From: Sulfidibacterium sp964549335
Lineage (GTDB): Bacteria; Bacteroidota; Bacteroidia; Bacteroidales; F082
Direction of reading: 5' to 3'
Length of the DNA: 64,000 bases
NCBI GenBank assembly: GCA_964549335.1
Contig: CAZJUQ010000036.1
Span: 1 to 64,000 of the forward strand
The position numbers and the translations under genes were made by a program. The notes beneath the pieces are model-generated. The model was not told where the DNA came from and did no database searches. It saw only the letters and a program-made list of their open reading frames with translations. This document shows positions 17,484 to 27,692 of the stretch, in pieces; within the stretch, counting starts at the first letter, position 1, and each line of letters opens with the position of its first letter.

Positions 17484-19136
17484 TTATCGCTCTGCATTGA
17501 AAACAGGCTTGCCGTCCAAATATGTTTGTAAAACTTTTGCTTTAGGAATATCAAGTTCGGGACAAGTCATAATATCGGTATCAAGAACAACAAAGTCGGC
17601 AACTTTTCCCGGTTCAAGCGAACCTTTTCGGGTTTCATCGAAACTGCCTTTTGCCGGCCATATGGTAATTGATCGTAAGGCATCTTCCCTCGATATTGCA
17701 TTTTCGGATTGGAAACCGCCGGGAGGCCAACCGTTTAAGTCTTTACGGCTTACTGCGGCATAAAAAGTCTTTAAAGGACTTATGTCCTCAATGGGGAAAT
17801 CGGTTCCGTTTACCAGCCAACCGTTTTGTTGCAAAAGTTTTTTGTAGGCATAAGCAGATTTTATTCTGCTTTTTCCGAGACGTTTTTCAGCCCAATACAT
17901 ATCCGAAGTACAATGAGTTGACTGTATGGAAGGAATTATAGAATATTTACCGAAATATACAAAATCGGACGGGTCAATAACCTGGGCATGTTCTATACGC
18001 CAACGCAAATCGTTTTTCTCTTCGAGATACTGCGCATATGTTTTCAACATCAAACGGTTTGCCGAATCGCCAATGGCATGTGTATTTACCTGAAACCCTG
18101 CATTGTATGCAAGGCGGCAAATGGAATCGTAATATTCCGCGGGATGGAGTTGCAATCCTGTATGTCCGGGCATGTCGGAATATGGTTTGAGCAATAAAGC
18201 CCCCCTTGAGCCGAGAGCTCCATCGGCATAAAGTTTTACCGCACTTACCGTCAAGCGGTCTTTATGAAGTGGTTTTTTATTAAAAAAATATTCGAAATTT
18301 TCTTTTGTGGGGTTCATCATTGCGTAAACACGCATCATTAAAGCACCCGTATTCTGAAGAGTGTCTATTAGCAAAATGTCGTGTTTGTCAAGTCCCGCAT
18401 CGGTAACGGTGGTCAATCCCACCGAAAAACAATCTTTCTGAGCCCGTAACAAAGCCTCCCTCTTTTCGGCATCGCTCAACGGTGGAATTTTTGATTTCAT
18501 TAAATCGGCGGCATTATCAATAAGTACTCCGGTAAGTTTGCCGTTTTTCTTAACAATTTCACCTCCCTGCATCTCGGTTTCGACGGTAATTCCCGCCAAT
18601 TCCAATGCCTTTTTGTTAGCCAGTACCGCATGGCCGTCAATACGTGTCAAAACCACGGCTCTGTCCGGAAACATTTTGTTCAACTCATCGTTAACCGGAT
18701 AACTTTTATTTTCCCAGTCGTTTTGGTCCCATCCGCGACCGAGAATCCAAAAATTGTCATTCGTTGCGGCAAACCTCTTTAATATATCCAAAATTTCGTC
18801 AAAAGAGCGTGTTCCCACAAGGTTTGCGTACCTGCTAACCCAAATCCCATATCCCAGGAAATGGCTGTGACCGTCGTTAAAACCAGGATAAAGGGGTCTC
18901 CCTTTCAAATCCAGTTTAAGAGGTGCGTTGTAACATTCCGTGATATCTTTGTCGGAACCTACAGCCGCTATTTTACCATTTTTAACGGCAAGTGCCGTTG
19001 CTTTGTCGAAGTTTGCGTTAACGGTATAAATATTTGCATTGTAAATAACAAGGTCGGCTTTTTTTTTCGACGAACACGAGGTTGCCAGCATTACAATAAA
19101 TATTAATGTCAAAAGGAATAAAGGATTTTTTTTCAT
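17484..19136 (-). CDS. YtcJ-like amidohydrolase, lipoprotein
   Basis: A 550-aa metal-dependent hydrolase of the amidohydrolase_3 (YtcJ) group. The N-terminus is a lipoprotein signal peptide with lipobox ATSC near residue 20, followed by a Ser/Lys-rich linker, so the enzyme is membrane-anchored in the periplasm or outer membrane. Metal ligands are visible in GFNDGHSHFLGYG, in NTHAIGD, in RIEHAQ and in VNGTDFPIED. The first two His (HSH) and the late Asp are the usual binuclear site. The natural substrate of this family is largely unknown; amide or imide bonds of small molecules are likely. It converges with the anchor-L gene and is probably monocistronic. Confidence 0.85.
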   Translation of the reverse strand: MKKNPLFLLTLIFIVMLATSCSSKKKADLVIYNANIYTVNANFDKATALAVKNGKIAAVGSDKDITECYNAPLKLDLKGRPLYPGFNDGHSHFLGYGIWVSRYANLVGTRSFDEILDILKRFAATNDNFWILGRGWDQNDWENKSYPVNDELNKMFPDRAVVLTRIDGHAVLANKKALELAGITVETEMQGGEIVKKNGKLTGVLIDNAADLMKSKIPPLSDAEKREALLRAQKDCFSVGLTTVTDAGLDKHDILLIDTLQNTGALMMRVYAMMNPTKENFEYFFNKKPLHKDRLTVSAVKLYADGALGSRGALLLKPYSDMPGHTGLQLHPAEYYDSICRLAYNAGFQVNTHAIGDSANRLMLKTYAQYLEEKNDLRWRIEHAQVIDPSDFVYFGKYSIIPSIQSTHCTSDMYWAEKRLGKSRIKSAYAYKKLLQQNGWLVNGTDFPIEDISPLKTFYAAVSRKDLNGWPPGGFQSENAISREDALRSITIWPAKGSFDETRKGSLEPGKVADFVVLDTDIMTCPELDIPKAKVLQTYLDGKPVFNAER

Positions 19137-19177
19137 ATGTATAAATTATTTCCTGTTCAGGCAATATTCTTTTTAAG

Positions 19178-19203
19178 CAAAAGTAAATATCTTTTTTTTC
19201 AAA
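19178..19203 (-). promoter_or_regulatory. Candidate promoter for the amidohydrolase gene
   Basis: On the minus strand, TTTG (19200-19203), a 14-base spacer, then TACTTTTG (19178-19185) fit the -33/-7 pattern. The -7 box is about 40 bases before the start codon. Confidence 0.45.
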
Positions 19204-19244
19204 GCCACATGTAAAACCGTAACAAGAATGGAGCCGGCAAAAAC

Positions 19245-19280
19245 AAGAGGCTGTCTCATAACTTGACGAGACAGCCTCTT
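19245..19280 (-). terminator. Intrinsic terminator downstream of ppdK
   Basis: AAGAGGCTGTCTC and GAGACAGCCTCTT form a perfect 13-bp stem with a 10-base loop, just past the ppdK stop. On the minus strand it is followed by TTG and mixed bases, so the T-tract is short, but the stem is strong. Confidence 0.75.
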
Positions 19281-19300
19281 TTACCTGTATTGAAAAACGA

Positions 19301-22051
19301 CTATTTATTTTGTCTTTTCCAGCTTCTTTTGTTCATAATGTTTGCTTGTGCCGCTGCCAAACGTGCTATAGGCACTCTGTAAGGCGAGCAACTCACATAG
19401 TGCAAACCGGCGCGGTGGCAAAACTCTATGGAACTTGGCTCTCCGCCATGTTCTCCGCATATACCGAGTTTGATTTTACGGCGTGTTTTCTTTCCTTTCT
19501 TAACAGCCATTTCCACAAGTTGTCCGACGCCTTCCTGGTCGAGAACCTGGAAAGGATCGTTTTTCAGGATACCCTTTTCGATATATATGGGGAGAAATTT
19601 TCCGGCATCATCGCGCGAGTATCCGAAGGTCATTTGTGTAAGGTCGTTAGTACCGAAAGAGAAAAATTCCGCCGATTCGGCAATTTTGTCGGCTGTAAGA
19701 GCGGCACGTGGCACCTCTATCATTGTTCCCACGAGGTAATCTATTTTTTCGCCTCTCTCTTCAAAAACTTTCTCGATGGTATCCCTCACAATTTTTTCCT
19801 GCATTTTCATTTCGGCAAGAGTACCCGTAAGAGGAATCATAATTTCGGGAAAAGCTTTTATTTTACGTTTTTTCAGATTAAGAGCCGCTTCGATAATGGC
19901 ACGGCTTTGCATCTCGGTTATTTCGGGATATGTATTACCGAGGCGGCAACCGCGGTGTCCGAGCATGGGGTTAAATTCGCTTAACGACTCCACCTTAGCT
20001 TTAATGGTTTCGAGCGACACGCCCATAACTTCGGCCATCTCTTTTTGTCCTTTTTCGTCGTGCGGAACAAACTCGTGCAATGGAGGGTCGAGCAGACGAA
20101 CCGTTACAGGCAATCCTTTCATAGCTTCAAAAATACCCTCGAAATCGTTACGCTGTATTGGCAACAGTTTGTCGAGAGCTTTGCGTCTGCCTTGTTCGTC
20201 TTCGGCAAGTATCATCTCGCGCATGGCGATTATTTTATCACCTCCGAAAAACATATGTTCGGTACGGCAAAGGCCAATACCTTTGGCGCCGAAACCACGA
20301 GCCACCGAGGCATCGTGAGGCGTATCGGCGTTGGTACGCACAAGGAGTTTAGCCTTTTTGTCGGCAAGTTCCATAAGTTTACCGAAATCGCCGCTCATTT
20401 CGGGGTTAACGGTTTTCAGAGCGCCGTCGTAAACCTCTCCCGTAGAGCCGTTCAGCGAAATGTAATCACCCTCTTTGTACACTTTGCCGTCCATCTCGAT
20501 AATTCTCTTCTTATAATCAATTTTGACGCTGCCGGCACCCGACACACAACATTTACCCATTCCGCGAGCAACAACAGCGGCATGCGAAGTCATTCCACCG
20601 CGGGCAGTAAGAATACCTTCGGCTGAGTTCATACCTTTAAGGTCTTCGGGTGAAGTTTCAATACGTACAAGGACAACTTTTTTTCCTTGTGCCGCCCATT
20701 TTTCGGCATCATCGGCATGAAAAACAACTTGTCCGGTAGCGGCGCCAGGGGAAGCCGGTAATCCTTTGGCGACAACTTTTGCTTTTTTCAAAGCATCCCT
20801 GTCGAATACGGGGTGTAACAGTTCGTCGAGTTTGTCGGGTTCCACGCGCATAATGGCTTCGTCTTTGGTTATCATCTTTTCGCGAAGCATATCCATGGCA
20901 ATTTTCACCATAGCTGCACCGGTGCGCTTTCCTGTACGGGTTTGCAAAAGCCAAAGTTTACCGTCTTGAATGGTAAACTCGAGGTCTTGCATATCGCGGT
21001 AGTGTTTTTCGAGTTTTTCTTGTGTGTCGTAAAGTTCTTTGTAAGCATCGGGCATATACTCTTCGAGTGAAGGGTATTTTGCGGCACGCTCCTCTTCCGA
21101 AATATTAGCAAGTTTAGCCCAACGCCTCGAACCTTCAAGGGTAATTTGTTGCGGGGTACGGATACCTGCTACAACATCTTCACCCTGGGCATTTACAAGA
21201 TATTCGCCGTTGAAGATATTTTCGCCGGTAGCTGCATCGCGGGTAAAAGCCACACCTGTAGCGGAGGTGTCGCCCATATTGCCGAATACCATTGCCTGCA
21301 CGTTAACTGCGGTACCCCATTCGTCGGGAATTTTGTTAAGTTTACGGTATAAAATTGCGCGTTCGTTCATCCAGCTGTCGAATACCGCCATAATAGCTCC
21401 CCAGAGTTGTTCCCATGGGTCATCGGGGAAATCGTGTCCTGTTTGGTCTTTTACGGCAGCCTTAAACAGCTTGACAAGCTCTTTCAAATCGTCGGTGGAA
21501 AGTTCGGTATCGAGGTTTACGCCTTTTTTCTCTTTTACCGACTCGATAATAATTTCGAACGGGTCTTGAGCCTCTTTTGATTCGGGTTTCATGCCGAGCA
21601 CCACATCACCGTACATTTGTACAAAACGGCGGTACGAGTCCCAAGCGAAACGCGGGTTATTCGATTTTTTTGCTATTCCTTCAACAGCAACATCGTTAAG
21701 CCCGAGGTTAAGAACGGTATCCATCATTCCGGGCATTGAAGCACGGGCTCCCGAACGAACCGATACAAGAAGGGGATTTTCCTGATCGCCGAATTTGGTT
21801 CCCATGATATTTTCGATATGGGCAACGGCAGCGGTAACATCGTCTTTTATCAGGTTAACCACATAATCTTTGCCCTTTTTATTGTATAAGGTACATATCT
21901 CGGTAGTAATGGTAAATCCCGGAGGTACGGGAACGCCTATGAGGTTCATCTCTGCGAGGTTGGCTCCTTTGCCACCTAACAGGTTCTTCATTTTTGCATT
22001 ACCCTCGGCTTTGCGGTCGCCAAAAAGGTAAACATACTTTGCTTTCGACAT
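19301..22051 (-). CDS. ppdK: Pyruvate, phosphate dikinase
   Basis: A 916-aa enzyme that interconverts pyruvate, ATP and phosphate with PEP, AMP and PPi. The N-terminal ATP-grasp region (1-360) begins LLGGKGANLAEM. The central phosphohistidine domain carries GGMTSHAAVVARGMG, with His490 as the phosphoryl carrier next to the regulatory Thr (TSH). The C-terminal TIM barrel binds pyruvate (GLCRTEHMFF, LGHRGCRLG, FSFGTNDLTQ, and the acid/base Cys in LGICGEHGGEP). The length fits the family. In anaerobic Bacteroidota it commonly replaces pyruvate kinase, saving PPi energy. It is monocistronic, with a promoter upstream and a hairpin behind it. Confidence 0.95.
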   Translation of the reverse strand: MSKAKYVYLFGDRKAEGNAKMKNLLGGKGANLAEMNLIGVPVPPGFTITTEICTLYNKKGKDYVVNLIKDDVTAAVAHIENIMGTKFGDQENPLLVSVRSGARASMPGMMDTVLNLGLNDVAVEGIAKKSNNPRFAWDSYRRFVQMYGDVVLGMKPESKEAQDPFEIIIESVKEKKGVNLDTELSTDDLKELVKLFKAAVKDQTGHDFPDDPWEQLWGAIMAVFDSWMNERAILYRKLNKIPDEWGTAVNVQAMVFGNMGDTSATGVAFTRDAATGENIFNGEYLVNAQGEDVVAGIRTPQQITLEGSRRWAKLANISEEERAAKYPSLEEYMPDAYKELYDTQEKLEKHYRDMQDLEFTIQDGKLWLLQTRTGKRTGAAMVKIAMDMLREKMITKDEAIMRVEPDKLDELLHPVFDRDALKKAKVVAKGLPASPGAATGQVVFHADDAEKWAAQGKKVVLVRIETSPEDLKGMNSAEGILTARGGMTSHAAVVARGMGKCCVSGAGSVKIDYKKRIIEMDGKVYKEGDYISLNGSTGEVYDGALKTVNPEMSGDFGKLMELADKKAKLLVRTNADTPHDASVARGFGAKGIGLCRTEHMFFGGDKIIAMREMILAEDEQGRRKALDKLLPIQRNDFEGIFEAMKGLPVTVRLLDPPLHEFVPHDEKGQKEMAEVMGVSLETIKAKVESLSEFNPMLGHRGCRLGNTYPEITEMQSRAIIEAALNLKKRKIKAFPEIMIPLTGTLAEMKMQEKIVRDTIEKVFEERGEKIDYLVGTMIEVPRAALTADKIAESAEFFSFGTNDLTQMTFGYSRDDAGKFLPIYIEKGILKNDPFQVLDQEGVGQLVEMAVKKGKKTRRKIKLGICGEHGGEPSSIEFCHRAGLHYVSCSPYRVPIARLAAAQANIMNKRSWKRQNK

Positions 22052-22108
22052 TTTTATTAAATTTTATTAATAAATATTATTTGGTTAGTCAATTATAAAA
22101 ATAGATTG

Positions 22109-22138
22109 CAAAAGTATTAAAAAGCCGATATAAAACAA
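22109..22138 (-). promoter_or_regulatory. Candidate promoter for ppdK
   Basis: On the minus strand, TTG (22136-22138), a 19-base spacer and TACTTTTG (22109-22116) match the Bacteroidota consensus well, with the -7 box about 60 bases from the start. Confidence 0.55.
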
Positions 22139-22282
22139 CCGATTAACCCGTCAGTTTACTAATAACAATTATAAATTACGGGTTTTTCGCTTCGGATAAT
22201 GACATTTGATTTTAAAACGTTTGCGGAGAAAACACAACACCACCCGGGGCCGGATAATTTTTTAAAACTCATTATAAAAACA

Positions 22283-24718
22283 TCAGCGCGAGACAAAATA
22301 TTTCAGGATTATCCTTTCGATGTTTGAAATGTTAATAGGTTTGGTCAGAAAATCGTCCACACCCTCTTTGACAAGTATTTCGTTATCCACACTTAAAGAG
22401 TGCCCCAATACTGCAACGATTTTTTTGTCGGGAAATTTTGTCTTTATCTCTTTTATCATCTCTCTTCCTTCCGAGATATTACTGTCAATATCAATAGCTA
22501 CGAGAGCTATATCCCTGTTTTTTTCAACAAAAGAGATAAAACTCTCTTTATCACAAATTATTTCGGCGGGAATTTCGAGGAGTTTCACCCAAAGTTCAAA
22601 TTGTTTTATTTCGTTAACGGTTTTGCAAAATATGGCGATTTTTTTTGTTAACGACGCCGGCAACACCGACTTCAATTGTTGTAGCGACATCTGCTCCAAC
22701 TTTTTTGCTTTTTTCAACGGAATTGAGTGGTTTTCAATATTATCAGGTATTTTCACTTTAAACTCCGCACCTTTACCCCTCTCGGACTTGAATGAAATAT
22801 CGCCGCCGAGAATTTTGGCAAAACTACCGCAAATGGTCAGTCCCAGACCTTGTCCTTCGTAATTCCTAATCTTTCTTTCGTCGGCCTGTCTGAATTTTTC
22901 AAAAATTATGTGCATAAATTTTTTATCGATGCCGATACCGGTATCTTTTACGAAAAATTCAAAATAGCCGTTATCAATACCTGTTTTGATATAGTTATAT
23001 CCGAAAGCTATACTACCTTCATCGGTAAATTTAACGGCATTGTCAAGAAGGTTCGAAATTATAAGGGTAAGTTTTTCCTCATCGGTAATACAATATTTGG
23101 GTGCCGATTTATCGGGGATAAAAGCCAAAAAGAGGTTCTCTTTTTTTTCTTGTTTAATAATACTTTTGTATTCGGCATGCAACTTCGACAATGCTTTTAT
23201 CAAATTCACTTTGTTAACGTTAATTTCGTAATTACCCGACTCCACCTTAGCCATTTCAAGGATATTGGTCATAAGCATCAGGAATCTGTGTCCTCCCATC
23301 AAAACCATATCGGCATATTCCTTTTTTTCTTCAGGGCTCAAATCGGGCTGCAATGCCAGAAGTTCGGAGAATCCGAGAATTTGGTTTAGCGGTGTTCGTA
23401 TTTCGTGCGACATCACGGCAAGGAAATTTGCCTTAAGTCTGTCGCTCTCTTCGGCTTTTTTCAATGCATTCAACAGTTTAAGTTCCACATTTTTTTGAGC
23501 CGTAACGTCGAGGCTGATGATAATGAAGTTGGTAATTTTTCCGTTATCGTCTTTCACGGGCGACATGTTAATGGAAACCCAAAACCTGCTGCGGTCTTTA
23601 CGGTATGTTTTGAACACTCCCACAAAACCTTCGCCGTTTTTTATGGCATTGCTAATGCTGGTATAAAGTTCGTCGTCGTCGCCACCGACTTTAAAAACCG
23701 ATAAATCCTTGTATAAAAACGATTCTATTTTGAAACCGGTCAGTTTTTCAAAAACGGGATTTATATACTCAACATTACCTTGTGCGTCGGTAATCATGGT
23801 AATTGCAGGGCTGTTCTCTATCGCAATATTCTTTTTTGCGGCTTCGCTATCCGAAATGTAACGTGCCAAAATCATTGCCAATGTACTCGACAATCTGTCG
23901 AGGTAATCCAAATCTTCGCTATCGTACAGATTTTTTTCAGAATAATTTTGAATACTGAAAATCCCTATTACTTCGCTTTTGTATCTGAGAGGTATTCCAA
24001 TCCACTCATTGGGACGCGTACCCACAATTTCAATCAAATTTTTCGATAACAGCTCTTCCTGTTTTTGAGTGTCGAGCAGACAGGCATGTCCTGTTTTTCT
24101 TACATATTCCGAAAAGCTTTTGTCGGAGTCGGCACCTGAAAAGGTATTTAGAGGGTCAACGCTATCCCTGTAAAAAAGGAAATCGTATTTTTCGAGGTAT
24201 TTATTGTAAATGGCCACATACATGTTTTCGGCATACAACAGTTCGTTAACCTTGTTGTAAAAAAATTCCAATACGACATGGATATCTGTCAAATCGAGCG
24301 CCACATCGGTTATTTCGATAAGAATTTCGTTTACCTTTTCGGTTTTTTTCTTTTTCACGGCATTTTTTATTGCCGTGGCAAGGCGGTCTCTATGGCTTTT
24401 CAACACGTAATCGTCGGCGCCTTTCAGCATGCACTCTATTGCCGACTCCTCTTTATCCGAGCCGGTGACAATAATAAAGGGGATGTCGGGACAAATTTCG
24501 TTCCTGATTTTCAAGGCTAACAATCCGTTAAACTCGGGAAGTTTGAAATCGGACAAGATAACATCAGGCTTTTTTTTCAATGCTCTTCTGTATTCGGGTT
24601 CGGTTTCCACAATGTCTATTCCGGCGGCTGAAAATCCTCCTTTTTCGAGATGAAGCAGTATCAATTTAGCATCCATCTTGTTATCTTCCACAAACAGTAT
24701 CGAGATATTCTTTTTCAT
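22283..24718 (-). CDS. Hybrid sensor histidine kinase (REC-GAF-PAS-kinase-REC)
   Basis: An 811-aa cytoplasmic protein without membrane segments. It begins with a receiver domain (1-125, phosphoacceptor Asp57 in VILSDFKLP), then a GAF domain (about 135-295), a PAS domain (about 300-415), a HisKA domain with His438 in VMSHEIRTPLN, a HATPase (NLLDNAVKF, DTGIGIDKKF, GLGLTI), and a second, divergent receiver (about 690-811, Asp in LVAIDIDSN). It is the last gene of a three-gene operon, 16 bases behind the PAS kinase. The N-terminal receiver suggests that it accepts phosphate from, or is tuned by, the upstream kinase. Confidence 0.88.
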   Translation of the reverse strand: MKKNISILFVEDNKMDAKLILLHLEKGGFSAAGIDIVETEPEYRRALKKKPDVILSDFKLPEFNGLLALKIRNEICPDIPFIIVTGSDKEESAIECMLKGADDYVLKSHRDRLATAIKNAVKKKKTEKVNEILIEITDVALDLTDIHVVLEFFYNKVNELLYAENMYVAIYNKYLEKYDFLFYRDSVDPLNTFSGADSDKSFSEYVRKTGHACLLDTQKQEELLSKNLIEIVGTRPNEWIGIPLRYKSEVIGIFSIQNYSEKNLYDSEDLDYLDRLSSTLAMILARYISDSEAAKKNIAIENSPAITMITDAQGNVEYINPVFEKLTGFKIESFLYKDLSVFKVGGDDDELYTSISNAIKNGEGFVGVFKTYRKDRSRFWVSINMSPVKDDNGKITNFIIISLDVTAQKNVELKLLNALKKAEESDRLKANFLAVMSHEIRTPLNQILGFSELLALQPDLSPEEKKEYADMVLMGGHRFLMLMTNILEMAKVESGNYEINVNKVNLIKALSKLHAEYKSIIKQEKKENLFLAFIPDKSAPKYCITDEEKLTLIISNLLDNAVKFTDEGSIAFGYNYIKTGIDNGYFEFFVKDTGIGIDKKFMHIIFEKFRQADERKIRNYEGQGLGLTICGSFAKILGGDISFKSERGKGAEFKVKIPDNIENHSIPLKKAKKLEQMSLQQLKSVLPASLTKKIAIFCKTVNEIKQFELWVKLLEIPAEIICDKESFISFVEKNRDIALVAIDIDSNISEGREMIKEIKTKFPDKKIVAVLGHSLSVDNEILVKEGVDDFLTKPINISNIERIILKYFVSR

Positions 24719-24734
24719 AAAAACCGTTTTTGGG

Positions 24735-26420
24735 TTAAATTTTAATTTTTGATTTTACGGGCAGTGTAAAGGTAAATGCAGCGCCTTTTCCGGGAGTTCC
24801 TTGTGCGGTGATTTTACCTCCGTGCTTATCGATTATTTTTTTTACAATCGCCAATCCTATTCCCGTTCCTTTGTAATCTTTGGCTTGTGAAGACCTGTAA
24901 AAAATTCCGAATATTTTATCTTTAATATTATCGTCAAAACCTATTCCGTTGTCGGAAAAAGTATAAACTACATTGTCGTTTTCAATTTTTGACTCAACAT
25001 GTACCGTAGGTACAGCGGCACCGGCACTAAACTTGAGAGCATTTGAAATTAGATTGGCGACAACCTGCTTTATTAACGGGTAATCGGCTTCGAAAGAGTA
25101 CAACTTTCCGGTTTCCAGCCTGGCATTATTCATATTGAGGTTGTTTTTAACCTCACTGAAAATCGACTTCACAAGAGGCTCCATATCAATATTGACGATA
25201 TCGGGTTTTTCGATGCCCGTTCGAACAAATTTCAAGAGATGCGTTATTAAATCGACAACCTTTTCGCTGCTGGTTTTTATGTCTTCAAGCATTTTTTTCC
25301 CTTTTTCGTCAACTTGATTTTCGTACATTACCACAAAAAACTTAACCAAATCGCGAATGTTTATTATTGGGTTTTTCAAATCGTGCGACACCGTGTAAAT
25401 AAAAGACTCGAGATTTTTGTTTGACTCTTCCAGCCTACTGTTTGCCTGTTCGAGGTTAGCTCTTATACTGTTAACATCTTCAACCACATATGTCAATGCT
25501 TTTTGCATTTTTCTTAACGATTCGGTTTGCGCTTCCAACTCTTCGGTACGTTGTTTCACTTTCATTTCAAGAGTTTCGTTAGCCAGTTTCAGTTCTTCGT
25601 TAAGGTGCATTTTTTCGGTAATATCCATATGTACCGAAAAGTAGTTTGTAATGTTACCGTTCACATCGAAATTTGCCTTTACCCTCACGTCGTCCCAATA
25701 TATTTCGCCGTTTTTCTTTCTGTTTTTCAGCACTCCCGTCCAAACTCCCCCGCCCGAAACCTTTTTATAAATATTAAAGAGAAACTCTTTGCTGAAGTTT
25801 TGTCCCAAAGCAAAAGCGGGAGTATTTCCGATAATCTCTTTTTTTGAAAACCCGGATATTTTTAAGAAATAACTGTTTACATATTCTATTTTCAAATTTT
25901 TGTCGGTAATAATCAAACTCAAGGGGACATTTTCCATTACGTCGAGCAAGAGCTCGTTTTCGGCACTTATCTTTTTTTGTTTTGTCAAGTCGGATATTGT
26001 AAGCAGAGCGCAAATTTTACCTTTGTGCATTATGGGAAAACTTCCCACATTTACATCTATCACCTGTCCCGAAGGCAAAATGTAGGTCTCTTCAATAGCT
26101 TCGACGGGTTGTCCGCTCTTTAACAATTCAAATCTTTTCAAAACGGTGGCATGATATTCAGGCGGCACAAACAACATGGGATTTTTGCCGATAAAAAAAT
26201 CAGGCGGAACATTGTTAAAGTTTTTCATTACGGTTTCGTTAACATACAAAATCTCATCAAAGTCGTGTATCACAACACCAATACCCGTCTTTTCAAACAA
26301 TTTGACAAATACGTCATAATCAAGCGGCATGCTTTTAACGAATTCCAGTTCTTCTTGCAGCTTTTCTATTTTCCTTTTCAGCCGGTTGTTTTCCGCTTTC
26401 AAATCCAAAATGCTCGTCAT
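24735..26420 (-). CDS. Soluble PAS sensor histidine kinase
   Basis: A 561-aa kinase with no membrane segment. A short N-terminal coiled coil (1-30) is followed by two PAS domains (about 40-150 and 160-270), a second coiled coil (275-330), a HisKA domain with phosphoacceptor His346 in TVSHDLKNPI, and a HATPase (NLISNALKFS, DNGIGFDDNI, GTGIGLAI). It starts 2 bases after the stop of the Cache gene and precedes the hybrid kinase by 16 bases. Because the operon's first product has a periplasmic sensor but no kinase, this enzyme is the obvious candidate for its cytoplasmic partner, with contact through the coiled coils. That pairing is inferred. Confidence 0.88.
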   Translation of the reverse strand: MTSILDLKAENNRLKRKIEKLQEELEFVKSMPLDYDVFVKLFEKTGIGVVIHDFDEILYVNETVMKNFNNVPPDFFIGKNPMLFVPPEYHATVLKRFELLKSGQPVEAIEETYILPSGQVIDVNVGSFPIMHKGKICALLTISDLTKQKKISAENELLLDVMENVPLSLIITDKNLKIEYVNSYFLKISGFSKKEIIGNTPAFALGQNFSKEFLFNIYKKVSGGGVWTGVLKNRKKNGEIYWDDVRVKANFDVNGNITNYFSVHMDITEKMHLNEELKLANETLEMKVKQRTEELEAQTESLRKMQKALTYVVEDVNSIRANLEQANSRLEESNKNLESFIYTVSHDLKNPIINIRDLVKFFVVMYENQVDEKGKKMLEDIKTSSEKVVDLITHLLKFVRTGIEKPDIVNIDMEPLVKSIFSEVKNNLNMNNARLETGKLYSFEADYPLIKQVVANLISNALKFSAGAAVPTVHVESKIENDNVVYTFSDNGIGFDDNIKDKIFGIFYRSSQAKDYKGTGIGLAIVKKIIDKHGGKITAQGTPGKGAAFTFTLPVKSKIKI

Positions 26421-26422
26421 AA

Positions 26423-27469
26423 CTATTGTTGTCCGTTATTATTTTCCAATTGTTTTTTAAGTTTTGCTATTTCGTCGCGCAGCTCTTTTATTCTGAATTC
26501 CCTGTTTACAAACAGATTGTTGTAGCGCTGAAGTTCTTCATTTTGCTTTTTGAGTTCGGCTGTCCTCTCTTCTATTTTTTGTTCCATATTTGCCAAAGCT
26601 TCCCTTAATTGTTCGCCGGTTAATCTTTTATCGCGTTCAACTTTTTCGACCTCTTTTGCCAGGCTCTTCATCTCTTTTATTTTCAACTTGTTTATATAAT
26701 CATTGCCGCCGGAGGGATTTTTAAAATGGGAAAGCAAGATGTTTAATTGCGACACGGCGAATTTTGAAAACATATTCGACATGTAATAAAATACTATTGT
26801 AATGATAACAAAAACCGCAAAAATCAACAGGAGTCTTATTGTCATCTTTTTGCGTAAAGAGTCATTTACTTTTTTCGATGTTTTTTGAGCATCGGCCACA
26901 TAATCTCCGGCTCCCACAATCCAGCCCCAACCGGGGACACTCTTAACGTATGCTATTTTCGATTCGGGGATACTGCCTTTTATTTTTTTAAACTTATATT
27001 TAATAAAACCTCCCTCCGGTTTTTGAGCCGCATCGTATTCCAGTCTGAAAATATTGTTGCCGTCGGGGTCGAGTTTATCTTTTACATAGAAATCGTCATT
27101 AACAACTTTACCCTCGTACACCAACGACTTTCCGTCAAGGGTGTTCACATATACGTATCCGTTATAACCGAAACGTATTTTTTCGATAAATTTCAGAATG
27201 TTACTTTTTAATTTTTCCTCGGGAACTTCATCCGACAATTTTTTCATGTTATTTATGTAATCGACGGTTATTTCGGCATATTTCCTAACCTCGTTTTTTT
27301 GTACGCCGAGGATTATCTTTTTCACTCTTTTTTCGGTTTTCCGTGTCTGCTCTATTTCGGACAATATCCAAATGGAACTTAAAACAAGCAATGAAACAAA
27401 AGATAGCGAAAATGATATTATAAACAATATTCGCCTTACGCTTATCTCTTTTTTGAAATCCGGTATCAT
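26423..27469 (-). CDS. Membrane Cache-domain sensor without kinase domain
   Basis: A 348-aa inner-membrane protein. Membrane helix one (about 14-35) is followed by a periplasmic single Cache domain (about 45-200, with GYNGYVYVNTLDGKSLVY and VPGWGWIVGAGDYV), membrane helix two (about 210-233), then a cytoplasmic region ending in a long coiled coil (about 270-348, many Glu/Lys/Leu heptads). This is the usual front half of a sensor kinase or chemoreceptor, yet no kinase, GGDEF or methyl-accepting domain follows. It is the first gene of the three-gene signalling operon. The ligand is unknown; Cache domains of this type often bind small organic acids. Confidence 0.85.
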   Translation of the reverse strand: MIPDFKKEISVRRILFIISFSLSFVSLLVLSSIWILSEIEQTRKTEKRVKKIILGVQKNEVRKYAEITVDYINNMKKLSDEVPEEKLKSNILKFIEKIRFGYNGYVYVNTLDGKSLVYEGKVVNDDFYVKDKLDPDGNNIFRLEYDAAQKPEGGFIKYKFKKIKGSIPESKIAYVKSVPGWGWIVGAGDYVADAQKTSKKVNDSLRKKMTIRLLLIFAVFVIITIVFYYMSNMFSKFAVSQLNILLSHFKNPSGGNDYINKLKIKEMKSLAKEVEKVERDKRLTGEQLREALANMEQKIEERTAELKKQNEELQRYNNLFVNREFRIKELRDEIAKLKKQLENNNGQQ

Positions 27470-27508
27470 GCTTATTAATTTAACAACCGTTTATATTACA
27501 GTACGTTT

Positions 27509-27516
27509 CAAAAATA
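27509..27516 (-). promoter_or_regulatory. -7 element upstream of the Cache signalling operon
   Basis: On the minus strand this reads TATTTTTG, matching TAnnTTTG, about 40 bases before the Cache start codon. A TTG lies 23 bases further upstream. Confidence 0.45.
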
Positions 27517-27692
27517 CTACAAATATTGAAACGTTCAGCCAACATACGAATCTTATTAACGGATTCAAGGGGATATTTCTTTGCCAAAATTCATATCCGT
27601 TTTTTCGATAAGAGATGTTAATTAACGGAATCGCACATAAAACATGAACAAATCCGCAACCTTTTTCGTATGTTTCGAAACCCCATAACAAG

